Notes under the pieces: generated by a model | The model's input: the letters and a program-made list of their open reading frames with translations, nothing else | What the model was told of the DNA's origin: nothing | Database searches by the model: none | In this document: positions 53,296 to 62,866 of the stretch, piece by piece | How the letters are laid out: the number at the start of each line of letters is the position of its first letter | How positions within the stretch are numbered: position 1 is the stretch's first letter | Program-made: the position numbers and the translations under genes | From: an uncultured Collinsella sp. | GTDB taxonomy: Bacteria; Actinomycetota; Coriobacteriia; Coriobacteriales; Coriobacteriaceae | Assembly (NCBI GenBank): GCA_902479065.1 | Contig: CABSNM010000003.1 | Coordinates: 101,835 to 165,834, forward strand | Length of the DNA: 64,000 bases | Direction: 5' to 3'

Positions 53296-54540
53296 CTATC
53301 TCTTTTCCCCGAACCATTGTTGCGTCTGTTTCCCCAAAACAGAAGACTGATAAATAAGGCAAATGGCATTGGATATAAGCGCCGATACAGTAGGGCCATT
53401 TAAGCCAAACAGCATTTGCGCAGGAGCCATAACAGCGACAGCACTAATTAAGGACAGCATGCTGCCAACAAATACCCCTCGGTAATTATCAAGAGAAACC
53501 AACAAATCGTTGACAAACCAAGCGATGCCAGTCAAAAAGGCACAAGCCAACATAGGCTGAAGGAGATCGGTATGTTTAGCTATTCCAGCGCCATAAAACA
53601 GTGACAGCAATAATTTACCGAAAAAGAAAAGGGAAACTGAAGATATGACACCGACAAAAAAGATGCCAGCAAGTATTTTACCTATGAGCGAAAAAAAGGA
53701 CTTTTCTCTAGAATGGTAACGCTCTACTAGATAACCTAATAAAGGATTATAAATATAGGTCGCACCCATTTGGATAATTGCCACAGGTGCAGCAACTGAT
53801 GCATAAATACCCAGAGCAGAATCTCCGAATGAATAAGATAAATACTGCCTGGGAATATTCGGCGCCGCAGAAGCAGCAATGCCGCCCAGAACGATGGGCA
53901 AACAGCTACATAGGAAGGCTCTGACCTTCGCTCGGCTAATTCCAAGCTTGATTGCAGAAATCCGATTTGATCTTGGATAATCGTAAATAACTCCGATGCC
54001 TATTGTCACTACCGTCATAAGCAACAGTGCACCTTCGAGGCTATTAAAAAATCCAAAGACAAGAATGAATGAAAGGAGAGAGCCGATACCCTGCATTATG
54101 AGGGATTTCCCAATATAGTCCATCCTATGACCAACCTGATCATTAGCATGCATGACATCAATGACTAAGCCAGCGGTTTTATAGAGAGCATACAGAAGAA
54201 TAGCGGGCACCGTACCAATACGACACGTTGCAATGGAATAGACGGCTAACATTGCAAACGCTATAAAAGTAGTAAAGAAACGAAAAGTCAGGTATTCACC
54301 AGCAGAGTTTTTCCTTTCAACATCTGCAATTTGCACCGTGTACATCCTGTATTGGGCTAATTGAGAAAACATGTTGAAAATAGACATAGCCAGCGAATAA
54401 ATGCCTGCAGCACTATATCCATCAGACAGCCGAACGACCAAAATGGTGATAAGCCACTGACAGCCTAAATTAGTCAACGAACCGACGGTATTCCAGAACA
54501 TATTATGTTTAATCGAAAGAGTCTTCTCTGTGGCCTTCAC
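53296..54540 (-). CDS. Oligosaccharide flippase (Wzx/MATE-like)
   Basis: This 414-aa protein has about twelve hydrophobic helices. The N-terminal NMFWNTVGSLTNLGCQWLI and QYRMYTVQIAD are typical of polysaccharide flippases. It would flip a lipid-linked repeat unit outward. The GTG at 54540 is poorly spaced from an AAGGG site (about 12 bases), so the true start is uncertain within a few codons. Confidence 0.85.
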   Translation of the reverse strand: MKATEKTLSIKHNMFWNTVGSLTNLGCQWLITILVVRLSDGYSAAGIYSLAMSIFNMFSQLAQYRMYTVQIADVERKNSAGEYLTFRFFTTFIAFAMLAVYSIATCRIGTVPAILLYALYKTAGLVIDVMHANDQVGHRMDYIGKSLIMQGIGSLLSFILVFGFFNSLEGALLLMTVVTIGIGVIYDYPRSNRISAIKLGISRAKVRAFLCSCLPIVLGGIAASAAPNIPRQYLSYSFGDSALGIYASVAAPVAIIQMGATYIYNPLLGYLVERYHSREKSFFSLIGKILAGIFFVGVISSVSLFFFGKLLLSLFYGAGIAKHTDLLQPMLACAFLTGIAWFVNDLLVSLDNYRGVFVGSMLSLISAVAVMAPAQMLFGLNGPTVSALISNAICLIYQSSVLGKQTQQWFGEKR

Positions 54541-54584
54541 AAATATAAGCGCCCTTCTAAACCTGTCGAAATGAGGATACGGAG

Positions 54585-55532
54585 CTATCTCGCAGCTTTA
54601 AGTTCTTTTAAAATCAAAATAAACAGCCAATTCGGCACAAGACGTATAATGATATCTGCTTTAGCGATAGACGGGCAAGCTCGTCGGTATTTAAGTAAAC
54701 CAATTATGGAGCGCCGCTCCCTTGCTTCAGCGAACCCCAATATTTCCTTTAGATGCGGTGAATCGGGAAATCTATCGGCAAATCGCCTAGCAGTATCAAC
54801 CCTGTTTTTAACTCTTGTCGAATACCAATCATCTTTTGAAGAAACACCTGCAAGGAATCCAGTTTCGTTACCACCATGTCGACGATACTTAACCAAAGGA
54901 GTCATAGTAAAGCTGCACTTCCCCAGTTCACTGCAACCCAATGTCAACCACAAGTCATGTGCAGTCGATTCCGGAAAGGGAATCATCGACTTCGCCGCAC
55001 TCGCATCTAACATGAGAGCCATACCAATGCCGTAACATACGCTTGCGGCCTGTACAGTAATATCCTCTCCAGAGCACCAATTTACTTCCGGCGAATTAGG
55101 ATGAGCTTTCCTATAACTCTTTACCAGAATATTTCCGTTTTCGTCAATTACCGATCTATCACAAACATCTAGAATTGAGCCTTCTTCTAGCATATGGTTG
55201 AGCGAAACTTCAACTCTATTAGGCTCCCAAATATCATCCTGATCGCAAAGTACTACGTAATCCCCTTCCGCCAAGGAGAGCAGCGCCTCGAACGATTTGA
55301 CATAACCGAGATTATTATCACCGTGATAATACCGATAGGCGTTTTTCGTTATATGCGCTTGGATAAACCGCTCTAATGAATCCGATTCAGGGCAGTCATT
55401 TCTAACTAGAAGCGTAAGCGGAAACGTTTGTTTATCTATCGAATCAAGTTGTTCCGCGAAAAACTTAAGATCGGGTTTATAAGCTGAGAGAAGTACGCAT
55501 ACGCCAATATCATTTCCCATTTCTATTTCCAA
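54585..55532 (-). CDS. Family 2 glycosyltransferase (rhamnosyltransferase-like)
   Basis: This is a GT-A enzyme of about 315 aa. CVLLSAYKPDLKFFAEQLDSI, LLVRNDCPESD and YVVLCDQDDIWEPNRVE are the nucleotide-sugar and DQDD metal motifs typical of rhamnosyl- and galactosyltransferases. A C-terminal hydrophobic segment ends the protein. TTG at 55532 follows a GGGAGG site. ATGs at 55550 and 55520 are alternatives with poorer sites. It probably uses dTDP-rhamnose from the rml genes, but this is inference. Confidence 0.88.
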   Translation of the reverse strand: MEIEMGNDIGVCVLLSAYKPDLKFFAEQLDSIDKQTFPLTLLVRNDCPESDSLERFIQAHITKNAYRYYHGDNNLGYVKSFEALLSLAEGDYVVLCDQDDIWEPNRVEVSLNHMLEEGSILDVCDRSVIDENGNILVKSYRKAHPNSPEVNWCSGEDITVQAASVCYGIGMALMLDASAAKSMIPFPESTAHDLWLTLGCSELGKCSFTMTPLVKYRRHGGNETGFLAGVSSKDDWYSTRVKNRVDTARRFADRFPDSPHLKEILGFAEARERRSIIGLLKYRRACPSIAKADIIIRLVPNWLFILILKELKAAR

Positions 55533-55639
55533 AAATCCTCCCAAATTCATTGCTAAAGATTATCAAAGCACCCTCAGTTAAAAGAAACTCTTTTAAAAAT
55601 AGAGTATTTATCCCTGTCTCTTAAAACGAGTGCCTAATA

Positions 55640-57709
55640 TCAATAAGTAACAACCTTTGTTCCATAAGGAATGTTATCGTAAATCCATTTTGCATTCTGA
55701 ATCTCAAGGCGTACGCATCCAGCAGAGGATGGAACGCCCATCGTGGGATCCATCACGCGGTTGCTGTTGACGTAGTAGGGTGAGGAATGGAATAAGTAAT
55801 CACCATAGAACTGCGTGTAGTAATAGCAAGTATATCCATGCCCAAAGGAGTATCCCTTACCGTAGACTTGATACTCCCCTATCACCGTAGGCGTGCTAGC
55901 TTTTCCCGTCGAACATACATATCGACGGTTTAAGGACCAGTTATTCCAGGATCCAGTGTAAATACTCGTAACGCAACGTGACGTATCGACAAGTATCAGC
56001 CAATTTGTATTGCTTGAATAACTTTGAGCCTTAGCATCCATATAGTCTGACACCCACGCGCCGTTAGCCATAAAGAAATTCCAGGATCCGTCCACAACGC
56101 GCCAGCCAGTAGCCATAGCTCCACTAGCATCAAGCCAATACCAGGTGCCGCCCAGATTGAGCCATCCTGTCTGCATATAACCAGACGAATTCAAGTAATA
56201 CCAAGATCCGTTAACGGCAACCCAACCGGTTTTCATAGCATAAGTGGACGGATCTAAATAGAACCAGGAGCCATCCTTGTACAGCCAGCCAGATCGTGCA
56301 TAGCCAGCGGTCTCATCAAAAAAGTACCATTTTCCGTTAACGTTCTTCCATCCAGCGCAGGGGGAGCCATCGGTTGGATCAGCATAGAACTTACAGCCTC
56401 CAAGCATCACAAACCCGTGAGCTTCGACCAATTCGCCATCGCCGTTTGATGTAAACAGTTTTCCATTACGCAATGCTCCACACAATGAGCAATCAGAACC
56501 AGCAAAAGCCTTAGATGGCTCATCCTGAACCGAGTCCTGGACATCTACCCATTCACGACAAGCAACAGCGCCTGAAGCTTTTGCATAATAGCTTTTCCCA
56601 TTTACAGAAAAATGACCTAACAGCATTTTACCGTCGGCGGCAGGATCGAGATAATAGTATTGGCTATTGTCCTTCAGCCATCCCGTCTTTACAATGCCCG
56701 ACGCATGAGAAGGCTCAGCGTAATACCAGTCTCCATCGCTCATAAACCAGCCAAGTGACAACGCTCCCGTTGAAGAAAAATGATACCGGTTGGATCCGAT
56801 GACATAAAAGCCGGTAGCCATTTTATTGTCATTTGCGACATCGAGCCAATACCAAACGCCGTTCACCAAACGCCAGCCCGATGCAAGTGCGCCGGAACCG
56901 TCAGCGTAATACCAGTCCGTCCCATCAAACGCCCAACCAACAGCCATTGCGCCGGAATCCGATAAATAGTAAAGAGACGAACCGACAGAAACGATTCCTC
57001 TAGACATAACACCATCATTGGCGGGATCAAGCCAATACCAATTATTGCTAGTTTGAAACCAGCCGGTTAAGACTTCACCATTGTTACCCCAATACCATAA
57101 ACCGTTATCAAGGCACCAACCATTAATCAGTCCATAGGTTCCAAGAAGATAAGGGTGCCCATCAATAACACGTCGACCAGTAGCCATAGAACAGCTGTCA
57201 AGGGAGTCAAACCAGTACCATTGGCCTCCGATAAACTGCCAACCACTTGCCAAAGCGCCTGATGGACCCGCGTAATACCACTTATTTTCAGTAAAAATCC
57301 AGCCGCAGCTCATTGCGCCGTCACGAGCGGGGTCCAAGTAGTACAACGAGTCGTCAATATTCTGCATTCCGGTCAAACGACAGCCGTCTAGATAGTAGTA
57401 CCAGGACAAACCGTTCCATTGCCATCCAGATAGTTTTTCTGTCGTCGACAGGTCTTGACTTTCGACAACCTGTAGGCTCGAATCTTCCGTTGTTTTGCCG
57501 GCACAATCACTGGAGTCTTGAGAGCAACCGCCACCGACAAATGCTCCCGACCCTCCTGTCGAGTCGCGCTCTACGACACCGTTATCCGCCCCCTCTTCCA
57601 CGGCATAGGCAGTGCAAGAAAATGCGGGGACGGAAACTGAGAGCAAGGCGGAAAATAGCATCAAGCCAATTACTCGCCAACAAATTCGATGTTCAATCCA
57701 GACATTCAT
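55640..57709 (-). CDS. Secreted L,D-transpeptidase with cell-wall-binding repeats
   Basis: This is a 689-aa exported protein. A signal peptide (about residues 1-36) is followed by a Ser/Gly/Asp-rich linker. Roughly twenty tandem aromatic repeats of the choline-binding type come next (for example SGWQFIGGQWYWFD, TGWVAVNGSWYYLN). The C-terminal YkuD domain (about 560-689) has the catalytic HSSPYY (His641) and SSAGCVRLE (Cys665). It would form 3-3 or anchoring cross-links. The repeats could attach it to phosphocholine on surface glycans. The ATG at 57709 gives a proper signal peptide. Confidence 0.92.
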   Translation of the reverse strand: MNVWIEHRICWRVIGLMLFSALLSVSVPAFSCTAYAVEEGADNGVVERDSTGGSGAFVGGGCSQDSSDCAGKTTEDSSLQVVESQDLSTTEKLSGWQWNGLSWYYYLDGCRLTGMQNIDDSLYYLDPARDGAMSCGWIFTENKWYYAGPSGALASGWQFIGGQWYWFDSLDSCSMATGRRVIDGHPYLLGTYGLINGWCLDNGLWYWGNNGEVLTGWFQTSNNWYWLDPANDGVMSRGIVSVGSSLYYLSDSGAMAVGWAFDGTDWYYADGSGALASGWRLVNGVWYWLDVANDNKMATGFYVIGSNRYHFSSTGALSLGWFMSDGDWYYAEPSHASGIVKTGWLKDNSQYYYLDPAADGKMLLGHFSVNGKSYYAKASGAVACREWVDVQDSVQDEPSKAFAGSDCSLCGALRNGKLFTSNGDGELVEAHGFVMLGGCKFYADPTDGSPCAGWKNVNGKWYFFDETAGYARSGWLYKDGSWFYLDPSTYAMKTGWVAVNGSWYYLNSSGYMQTGWLNLGGTWYWLDASGAMATGWRVVDGSWNFFMANGAWVSDYMDAKAQSYSSNTNWLILVDTSRCVTSIYTGSWNNWSLNRRYVCSTGKASTPTVIGEYQVYGKGYSFGHGYTCYYYTQFYGDYLFHSSPYYVNSNRVMDPTMGVPSSAGCVRLEIQNAKWIYDNIPYGTKVVTY

Positions 57710-57751
57710 TCCAGGCCCCCAACCGATATCGACCGGCTTGCAGCAAATCAA

Positions 57752-59923
57752 TTAAATAAACGGACGGGCTGCGCCGATCACATTTCCCCTTGCGCTAATG
57801 GAATGAATTCCGACGCCCTGATGAGGCCAGGAGTCAATCATCATACCGCCGCCAAGTGCAATTGCGATATGCCCGCGATAATAAATCACATCGCCACGCT
57901 GAATTGAGTTCGCACTCACGGGCATAAAGATATTACTTCGATACCAATTCATGGAATTGTAGGTTTGGCTTGGATCCCAGCGATGGTTATAAGGGTTGTA
58001 AACACCCATATCCATGCCAGTAGCATAAAGGCACTGCAAGACAAAACCAGAGCAATCAACAGCTCCACCGGGAGCGGTAGACCAAGGCTCAATATATTGC
58101 GTACCAATATACTCATAGGCGCGCTGGATAAAGGCGTTCACGCAATCTTCCCGCGTTGCCTCGACAGAGATGCGAGAAGGGGTCACATAGGTAAAGTATC
58201 CGGTGCAATAGCTAGGCAGCTGAACAGTCCAAGAACTGACCTGAGGATACTGGGATGGATTTTGCCAGCCAACTTTGTCGCACTGGCCATCGCTCCAGAA
58301 AACTCGACGAACGCCATCGATGGTCCTTGCGCCCGTTGCCATAGCGCCGCTGCCGTCTAACCAATACCACTTACCCGAATCTTTAAGCCAGCCAACATGC
58401 ATGCTGCCATTGGACTCAAGGTAATACCATGTTCCATTCAAGCATTTCCAACCAGTTGCCATTTTTCCGTCAGCGTTTAGGTAATACCATGCACCGCCAG
58501 TAAAAACCCATCCGGTCCTCATCACGCCAGAATCGGCATCAAGCCAATACCAATCGCCGTCAATCTGCAGCCATCCAAGATGAATGGCACCCGTTCCGGG
58601 CTCAGCGTAAAACCTAAGATTTGCGACATTAACCCAGCCGGACGCAATCTGCCAACCATCAGCTCCAGCGGTTTTTAGGATAGTGCCGTTTTCGCGAATC
58701 ACATCCTTGCAAAGATATCCATTATCATTAGCGTATCTTTGAACGCCGTCATTAACGGTAACCCAGCTTGAAACCACAAGCCTACCGCTCTGGTTTGCAA
58801 AACAAGCGTTGCCGCCCACCTCAAATAAGCCCGTTTTCATGAGATGGCTAACAGGGTCCAGGTAATACCAGCTCGTGCCCTCTTTATACCAGCCAGAAAT
58901 AAGTGCACCAGATTGGGAGGCGAAATACCAGCCGTCCTCGACCTGAGCCCAACCAACAGCCATAGCCCCGTTAGGCTTTAAATAATAAGCTGCATTGCCA
59001 AGGTCTAAACACCCAACGGACATCTTACCATCGGAGGCTGGGTCGAGATAATACCAAGCGCCGTTAACGAGTTTCCAGCCAGTGGCCGCAATACCGTTAG
59101 AGCAGTAATACCAATCTGCTCCGTCTTTGTACCATCCATTTGCGAGGCCATAGTCACCAAAAATGTAGGTTCTTCCATCAATCTTTTGACGACCCTTAAA
59201 CATGATAAACGTCTGTGGGTCAAAATAATAGCGAGCCCCACCTATCGTTTGCCATGACGAAGCAAGGGCACCCGATGAATAAGCCCAGTACCAATTCCCG
59301 TCAACGAGAATCCAGCCGGTTTTCATAGCACCAGTGGCATCTAAATAGTATTTCCCGCTCCCGAGGTCGACAAAACCAACCTGCATTATATGGGTGGCAG
59401 GATCCAGGTAATACCATGTGCCGTCTTGATAAAACCAACCAGCAGCTAAATCGCCTCCAGCATTGGCATAAAACCAATTTCCATCTGAGTTACGTAGCCA
59501 GCAGTTCTGATATAGCGCGCCAAAAGGCGTTGCGGCATTGCCGTCATTCGCATAAAACGAAGCAGTCGATCCGCCAGCATCGGTCACATTGAAATAACCT
59601 GTCTGCATTGCACCATCATTGGCTGGATCAAGCCAATACCAATAGCCCCCGCTTTGCAGCCAGCCAGTTTGGTGTTTACCGTTTTTTCCGTAATACCAAA
59701 CTCCAGACGACTCGTCTCGTTGCCAGCCATCTTTTATGACGGAAGAATTATCAGGTTGCAAATCATCGGAAACCACAGAAGAAAAAACCGCTTTTGACTC
59801 CATACTCTGAGCCTCAACGGAATCCTGTGCAAACGCGACATTCGCACTCAGGGGCAAGCAGCAAGCAGTGATTAATGACGCAGCAGCACAAACAAGCGTG
59901 GCCTTCTTTTCGAATCGATACAT
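57752..59923 (-). CDS. Secreted NlpC/P60 hydrolase with cell-wall-binding repeats
   Basis: This 723-aa exported protein has a signal peptide (1-32, ending near AFAQD) and about twenty choline-binding-type repeats. A C-terminal NlpC/P60 domain has Cys624 in AVDCSGFVLQ and His685 in YRGHIAIALGG. It would cut peptidoglycan stem peptides. The ATG at 59923 has GGGAGGG six bases upstream. The L,D-transpeptidase gene follows 42 bases downstream, so they may be co-expressed. The proteins share repeat type but not catalytic domain. Confidence 0.93.
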   Translation of the reverse strand: MYRFEKKATLVCAAASLITACCLPLSANVAFAQDSVEAQSMESKAVFSSVVSDDLQPDNSSVIKDGWQRDESSGVWYYGKNGKHQTGWLQSGGYWYWLDPANDGAMQTGYFNVTDAGGSTASFYANDGNAATPFGALYQNCWLRNSDGNWFYANAGGDLAAGWFYQDGTWYYLDPATHIMQVGFVDLGSGKYYLDATGAMKTGWILVDGNWYWAYSSGALASSWQTIGGARYYFDPQTFIMFKGRQKIDGRTYIFGDYGLANGWYKDGADWYYCSNGIAATGWKLVNGAWYYLDPASDGKMSVGCLDLGNAAYYLKPNGAMAVGWAQVEDGWYFASQSGALISGWYKEGTSWYYLDPVSHLMKTGLFEVGGNACFANQSGRLVVSSWVTVNDGVQRYANDNGYLCKDVIRENGTILKTAGADGWQIASGWVNVANLRFYAEPGTGAIHLGWLQIDGDWYWLDADSGVMRTGWVFTGGAWYYLNADGKMATGWKCLNGTWYYLESNGSMHVGWLKDSGKWYWLDGSGAMATGARTIDGVRRVFWSDGQCDKVGWQNPSQYPQVSSWTVQLPSYCTGYFTYVTPSRISVEATREDCVNAFIQRAYEYIGTQYIEPWSTAPGGAVDCSGFVLQCLYATGMDMGVYNPYNHRWDPSQTYNSMNWYRSNIFMPVSANSIQRGDVIYYRGHIAIALGGGMMIDSWPHQGVGIHSISARGNVIGAARPFI

Positions 59924-60021
59924 AAGCGACCCTCCCAGATATCTCATTTATTTATTTTAATCCACATTCCAAGATTGATTTTCGTTACTGTCTGTTCAGT
60001 CTATGTAGATTAATATATTAA

Positions 60022-60051
60022 ATTGAACATAACGTTCAATCATTCTATTCT
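60022..60051 (+). promoter_or_regulatory. Promoter with palindrome before licCA
   Basis: TTGAAC (60023-60028), a 17-base spacer and TATTCT (60046-60051) form a plausible promoter. A perfect 7-bp inverted repeat (ATTGAAC 60022-60028, GTTCAAT 60034-60040, 5-base gap) covers the -35. A repressor dimer could bind here, possibly the winged-helix domain encoded by the downstream gene. Confidence 0.5.
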
Positions 60052-60088
60052 TTCCCTAAGCAATGAACATCTTAATTGGAGGCCTGCA

Positions 60089-61861
60089 GTGGAACTGACC
60101 AAGCGTAACTTTACAGTTCTATACGAATACTTAAAGAACCCATATGCCAGCCAGCGAGAAGTCGCCGAGCGCACCGGCCTTTCACTTGGATCAGTAAACG
60201 CAGCAAATAAAGAGCTTACGAATGAGGGCCTTCTCGAATCGGACAGCCTAACCGACAATGGTTACGAAGCACTTCACCCCTATAAGGTTGAAAACGCAGT
60301 GATATTAGCTGCGGGGCTTTCGAGCCGCTTTGCTCCTATTTCGTATGAAAAGCCCAAAGGCCTTTTAAAAGTACGTGGTGAGATTCTCATTGAGCGTCAG
60401 ATTAGGCAGCTGCAAGACGCGGGTATCAGCAATATCACCGTCGTTGTCGGCTATAAAAAAGAGTATTTCTTCTATCTTGAAAGCAAGTTCGGCGTTTCGA
60501 TTGTCGTCAACAACGAATACGCATCCAAAAATAACCACGCATCGCTTATGTGCGTAAAAGAGCGGCTTGGCAACACCTACATTTGCTCAAGCGATGATTA
60601 CCTTCTAAACAATCCGTTTGAAGCATATGTTTGGAAAGCATTTTATTCTGCTCAATATGCTGAAGGCGCCACCAAAGAATGGTGCATTCAAACGGGAGCA
60701 ATGGATAGAATCACCAATGTTACGATTGGCGGTTCCGATGCTTGGTATATGCTCGGACATGTCTACTTTGATAAAGCCTTCTCACTTGCATTTAAGCAGA
60801 TTCTTGAAACGGAATATAACAAGCCCGAAACAACGGACAAGCTTTGGGAAGATCTATATATCGAGCACATCAAGGAGCTCGATATGGTGATCAAAAAGTA
60901 TCCTGAGGGCGAGATTAACGAATTCGATTCTCTTGATGAGCTGCGTGTCTTTGATCCGCATTTTATCGAAAACGTTGACTCCGACATTTTCGATAACATC
61001 GAGCAAGTGCTCGGCTGTTCCAAATCAGAGATTCACGACGTTTATCCCCTTAAACAAGGCCTTACGAATCTATCGTGCCACTTTAGAACCAATGATGGAG
61101 AGTACGTTTACCGCCATCCGGGAGTCGGAACCGAACTGCTTATTAACAGAAATGGAGAAGTAGCCGCACTTAAAAAGGCCAAGGAACTCGGCCTTGACGA
61201 TACGTTCATTCATGAGGACCCAAAGCGCGGTTGGAAAATTTCGAAGTTTGTACCCAACGCAAAGCAGCCTGATCCGCACGATGCTGCCCAAATGAATCGA
61301 ATGATGCAGATGTGTCGTTCGCTTCACGAGAGCAGTGCAAATGTCGAAACCGAATTTGACTTCTACCTCGAAGCGAAGCGCTACGAATCACTTCTTCTGG
61401 AAAAAGGTCCCATCGACATTCCAGGCTACAGGGAAATGGCCGCCGAAATCGATGAATTGGAGCACTTTGTTCAGGCCGACAATGCGCCAAAATGCCTTTG
61501 TCACAATGACTTCTTTTACCTCAATTTCCTTATCGATGAAAACGACAAGTACTATCTCATTGACTGGGAATATGCTGGCATGAGCGATTACGCGAACGAT
61601 TTTGGAACGTGCAGTGTCTGCTGTGAGCTTTCCGAAGATGAAGTCGACCGCGCGCTTGATGCATATTTTGGGCGCAAGGCAACAAACAACGAAATTGCGC
61701 ATAACTATGCGCACATTGCCCTTGCAGGATGGTGCTGGTACCTCTGGTCTCTTCTGAAAGAAGCCGAAGGCGACTTCGTGGGCGAATGGCTCTATATCTA
61801 CTTCAATTACGGTGCCAAATACCTCAAAAAGGCACTGGAGATCTATCGGAAAGGTGAGTAA
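60089..61861 (+). CDS. licCA: Winged-helix / LicC cytidylyltransferase / LicA choline kinase fusion
   Basis: This is a 590-aa protein with three parts. Residues 1-65 form a winged helix (LYEYLKNPYASQREVAERTGL, then a recognition-helix-like SLGSVNAANKEL). Residues 68 to about 300 are a LicC-type nucleotidyltransferase (VILAAGLSSRF at 71-81, EKPKGLL at 87-93). Residues about 335-590 are a LicA-type choline kinase with the phosphotransfer loop CHNDFFYLNF (His472, Asp474) and metal-binding IDWEYAG (Asp492). It would phosphorylate choline and activate it to CDP-choline. GTG at 60089 has GGAGG six bases upstream. LicB starts 2 bases after its stop. Confidence 0.9.
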   Translation: MELTKRNFTVLYEYLKNPYASQREVAERTGLSLGSVNAANKELTNEGLLESDSLTDNGYEALHPYKVENAVILAAGLSSRFAPISYEKPKGLLKVRGEILIERQIRQLQDAGISNITVVVGYKKEYFFYLESKFGVSIVVNNEYASKNNHASLMCVKERLGNTYICSSDDYLLNNPFEAYVWKAFYSAQYAEGATKEWCIQTGAMDRITNVTIGGSDAWYMLGHVYFDKAFSLAFKQILETEYNKPETTDKLWEDLYIEHIKELDMVIKKYPEGEINEFDSLDELRVFDPHFIENVDSDIFDNIEQVLGCSKSEIHDVYPLKQGLTNLSCHFRTNDGEYVYRHPGVGTELLINRNGEVAALKKAKELGLDDTFIHEDPKRGWKISKFVPNAKQPDPHDAAQMNRMMQMCRSLHESSANVETEFDFYLEAKRYESLLLEKGPIDIPGYREMAAEIDELEHFVQADNAPKCLCHNDFFYLNFLIDENDKYYLIDWEYAGMSDYANDFGTCSVCCELSEDEVDRALDAYFGRKATNNEIAHNYAHIALAGWCWYLWSLLKEAEGDFVGEWLYIYFNYGAKYLKKALEIYRKGE

Positions 61862-61863
61862 CG

Positions 61864-62805
61864 ATGCAATTCGGCTTTTTTAGCGGTCTTCTTTGGGGCC
61901 TTGATACAGTAATTCTTGGAATCGGCTTGGCGCTTGCGCCCTATATTGGATCGGCGGAAGCGCTTGCATGCGCCTCCATTGCGGGATCCTTTCTCCATGA
62001 TGCCTTCTGTGCAATTTGGCTCTTTGGCTACATGGGAGTCCGAGGCAGACTAAAAGACACGCTCGCTGCACTTAAAACTCGTTCGGGCAAGGTCGTCATC
62101 GCCGGCGCCCTACTCGGTGGACCTATCGGAATGACCGGCTACGTATTGGCAATTAATAACATCGGAGCTGCCTACACGGCAATCATCTCCGCCTTCTATC
62201 CCGCAGTCGGAGCATTCCTTTCCTTCGTACTGCTGAAGGAGAAAATGGGCAAAGGCCAGATTCTTTCCCTTCTCGTTGCTCTTTGCGGTGTAATGACGAT
62301 GGGCTATCTATCGGCCGGATCGAGCGAGATTGCAAATGCCCCCCTCGGCTTACTCGGCGCGGTGCTTGCCGTTATTGGATGGGGATCCGAAGCGGTGCTG
62401 TGCGCATGGGGAATGAAAGATGATGCCGTTGATGACGAAACAGCTTTGCAAATCCGCGAAACTACAAGTGCGCTTGTTTATGGAGCGCTCGTACTCCCCC
62501 TCTTCGGAGCATGGCATTTCACGTTGGGCGCTATCCCAAGCATGCCCACATTGATTATTGCACTCGCCGGACTCGCAGGAACTGCATCCTATCTGTTCTA
62601 TTACAAGGGCATTGCGGCAATCGGAGCAGCGCGTGCGATGGCTCTGAATATCTCCTATTCGGCATGGTCAGTGGTCTTTGGCCTGATCTTGCTTGGAACA
62701 ATTCCCGACATGGCATCCGTAATCTGCTGCGTTGTAATTGTATGCGGAACAGTTTTGGCAGCCAGTAACTGGGACGAACTATTTGGACGTAAGAAGACGG
62801 CGTAG
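61864..62805 (+). CDS. licB: Choline permease LicB (EamA/DMT superfamily)
   Basis: This 313-aa protein has ten hydrophobic helices in two EamA repeats. The second half contains GTASYLFYYKGIAAIGAARAMALNISYSAWSVVFG, a region well conserved in LicB. In lic operons this permease takes up choline for LicA. The translational coupling to licCA and the nearby licD support that role over other drug/metabolite transporters. It ends at a strong bidirectional terminator. Confidence 0.9.
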   Translation: MQFGFFSGLLWGLDTVILGIGLALAPYIGSAEALACASIAGSFLHDAFCAIWLFGYMGVRGRLKDTLAALKTRSGKVVIAGALLGGPIGMTGYVLAINNIGAAYTAIISAFYPAVGAFLSFVLLKEKMGKGQILSLLVALCGVMTMGYLSAGSSEIANAPLGLLGAVLAVIGWGSEAVLCAWGMKDDAVDDETALQIRETTSALVYGALVLPLFGAWHFTLGAIPSMPTLIIALAGLAGTASYLFYYKGIAAIGAARAMALNISYSAWSVVFGLILLGTIPDMASVICCVVIVCGTVLAASNWDELFGRKKTA

Positions 62806-62823
62806 CTAGATTAACAAAGTAGC

Positions 62824-62856
62824 AAAAGGGGAGAGCTCGTCGAGCTCTCCCCTTTT
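62824..62856. terminator. Bidirectional terminator after licB
   Basis: A perfect 15-bp stem (62824-62838 with 62842-62856), opened by AAAA and closed by TTTT, lies between the convergent licB and C39-like genes. It can end both transcripts. Confidence 0.92.
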
Positions 62857-62866
62857 AGCATCATGG

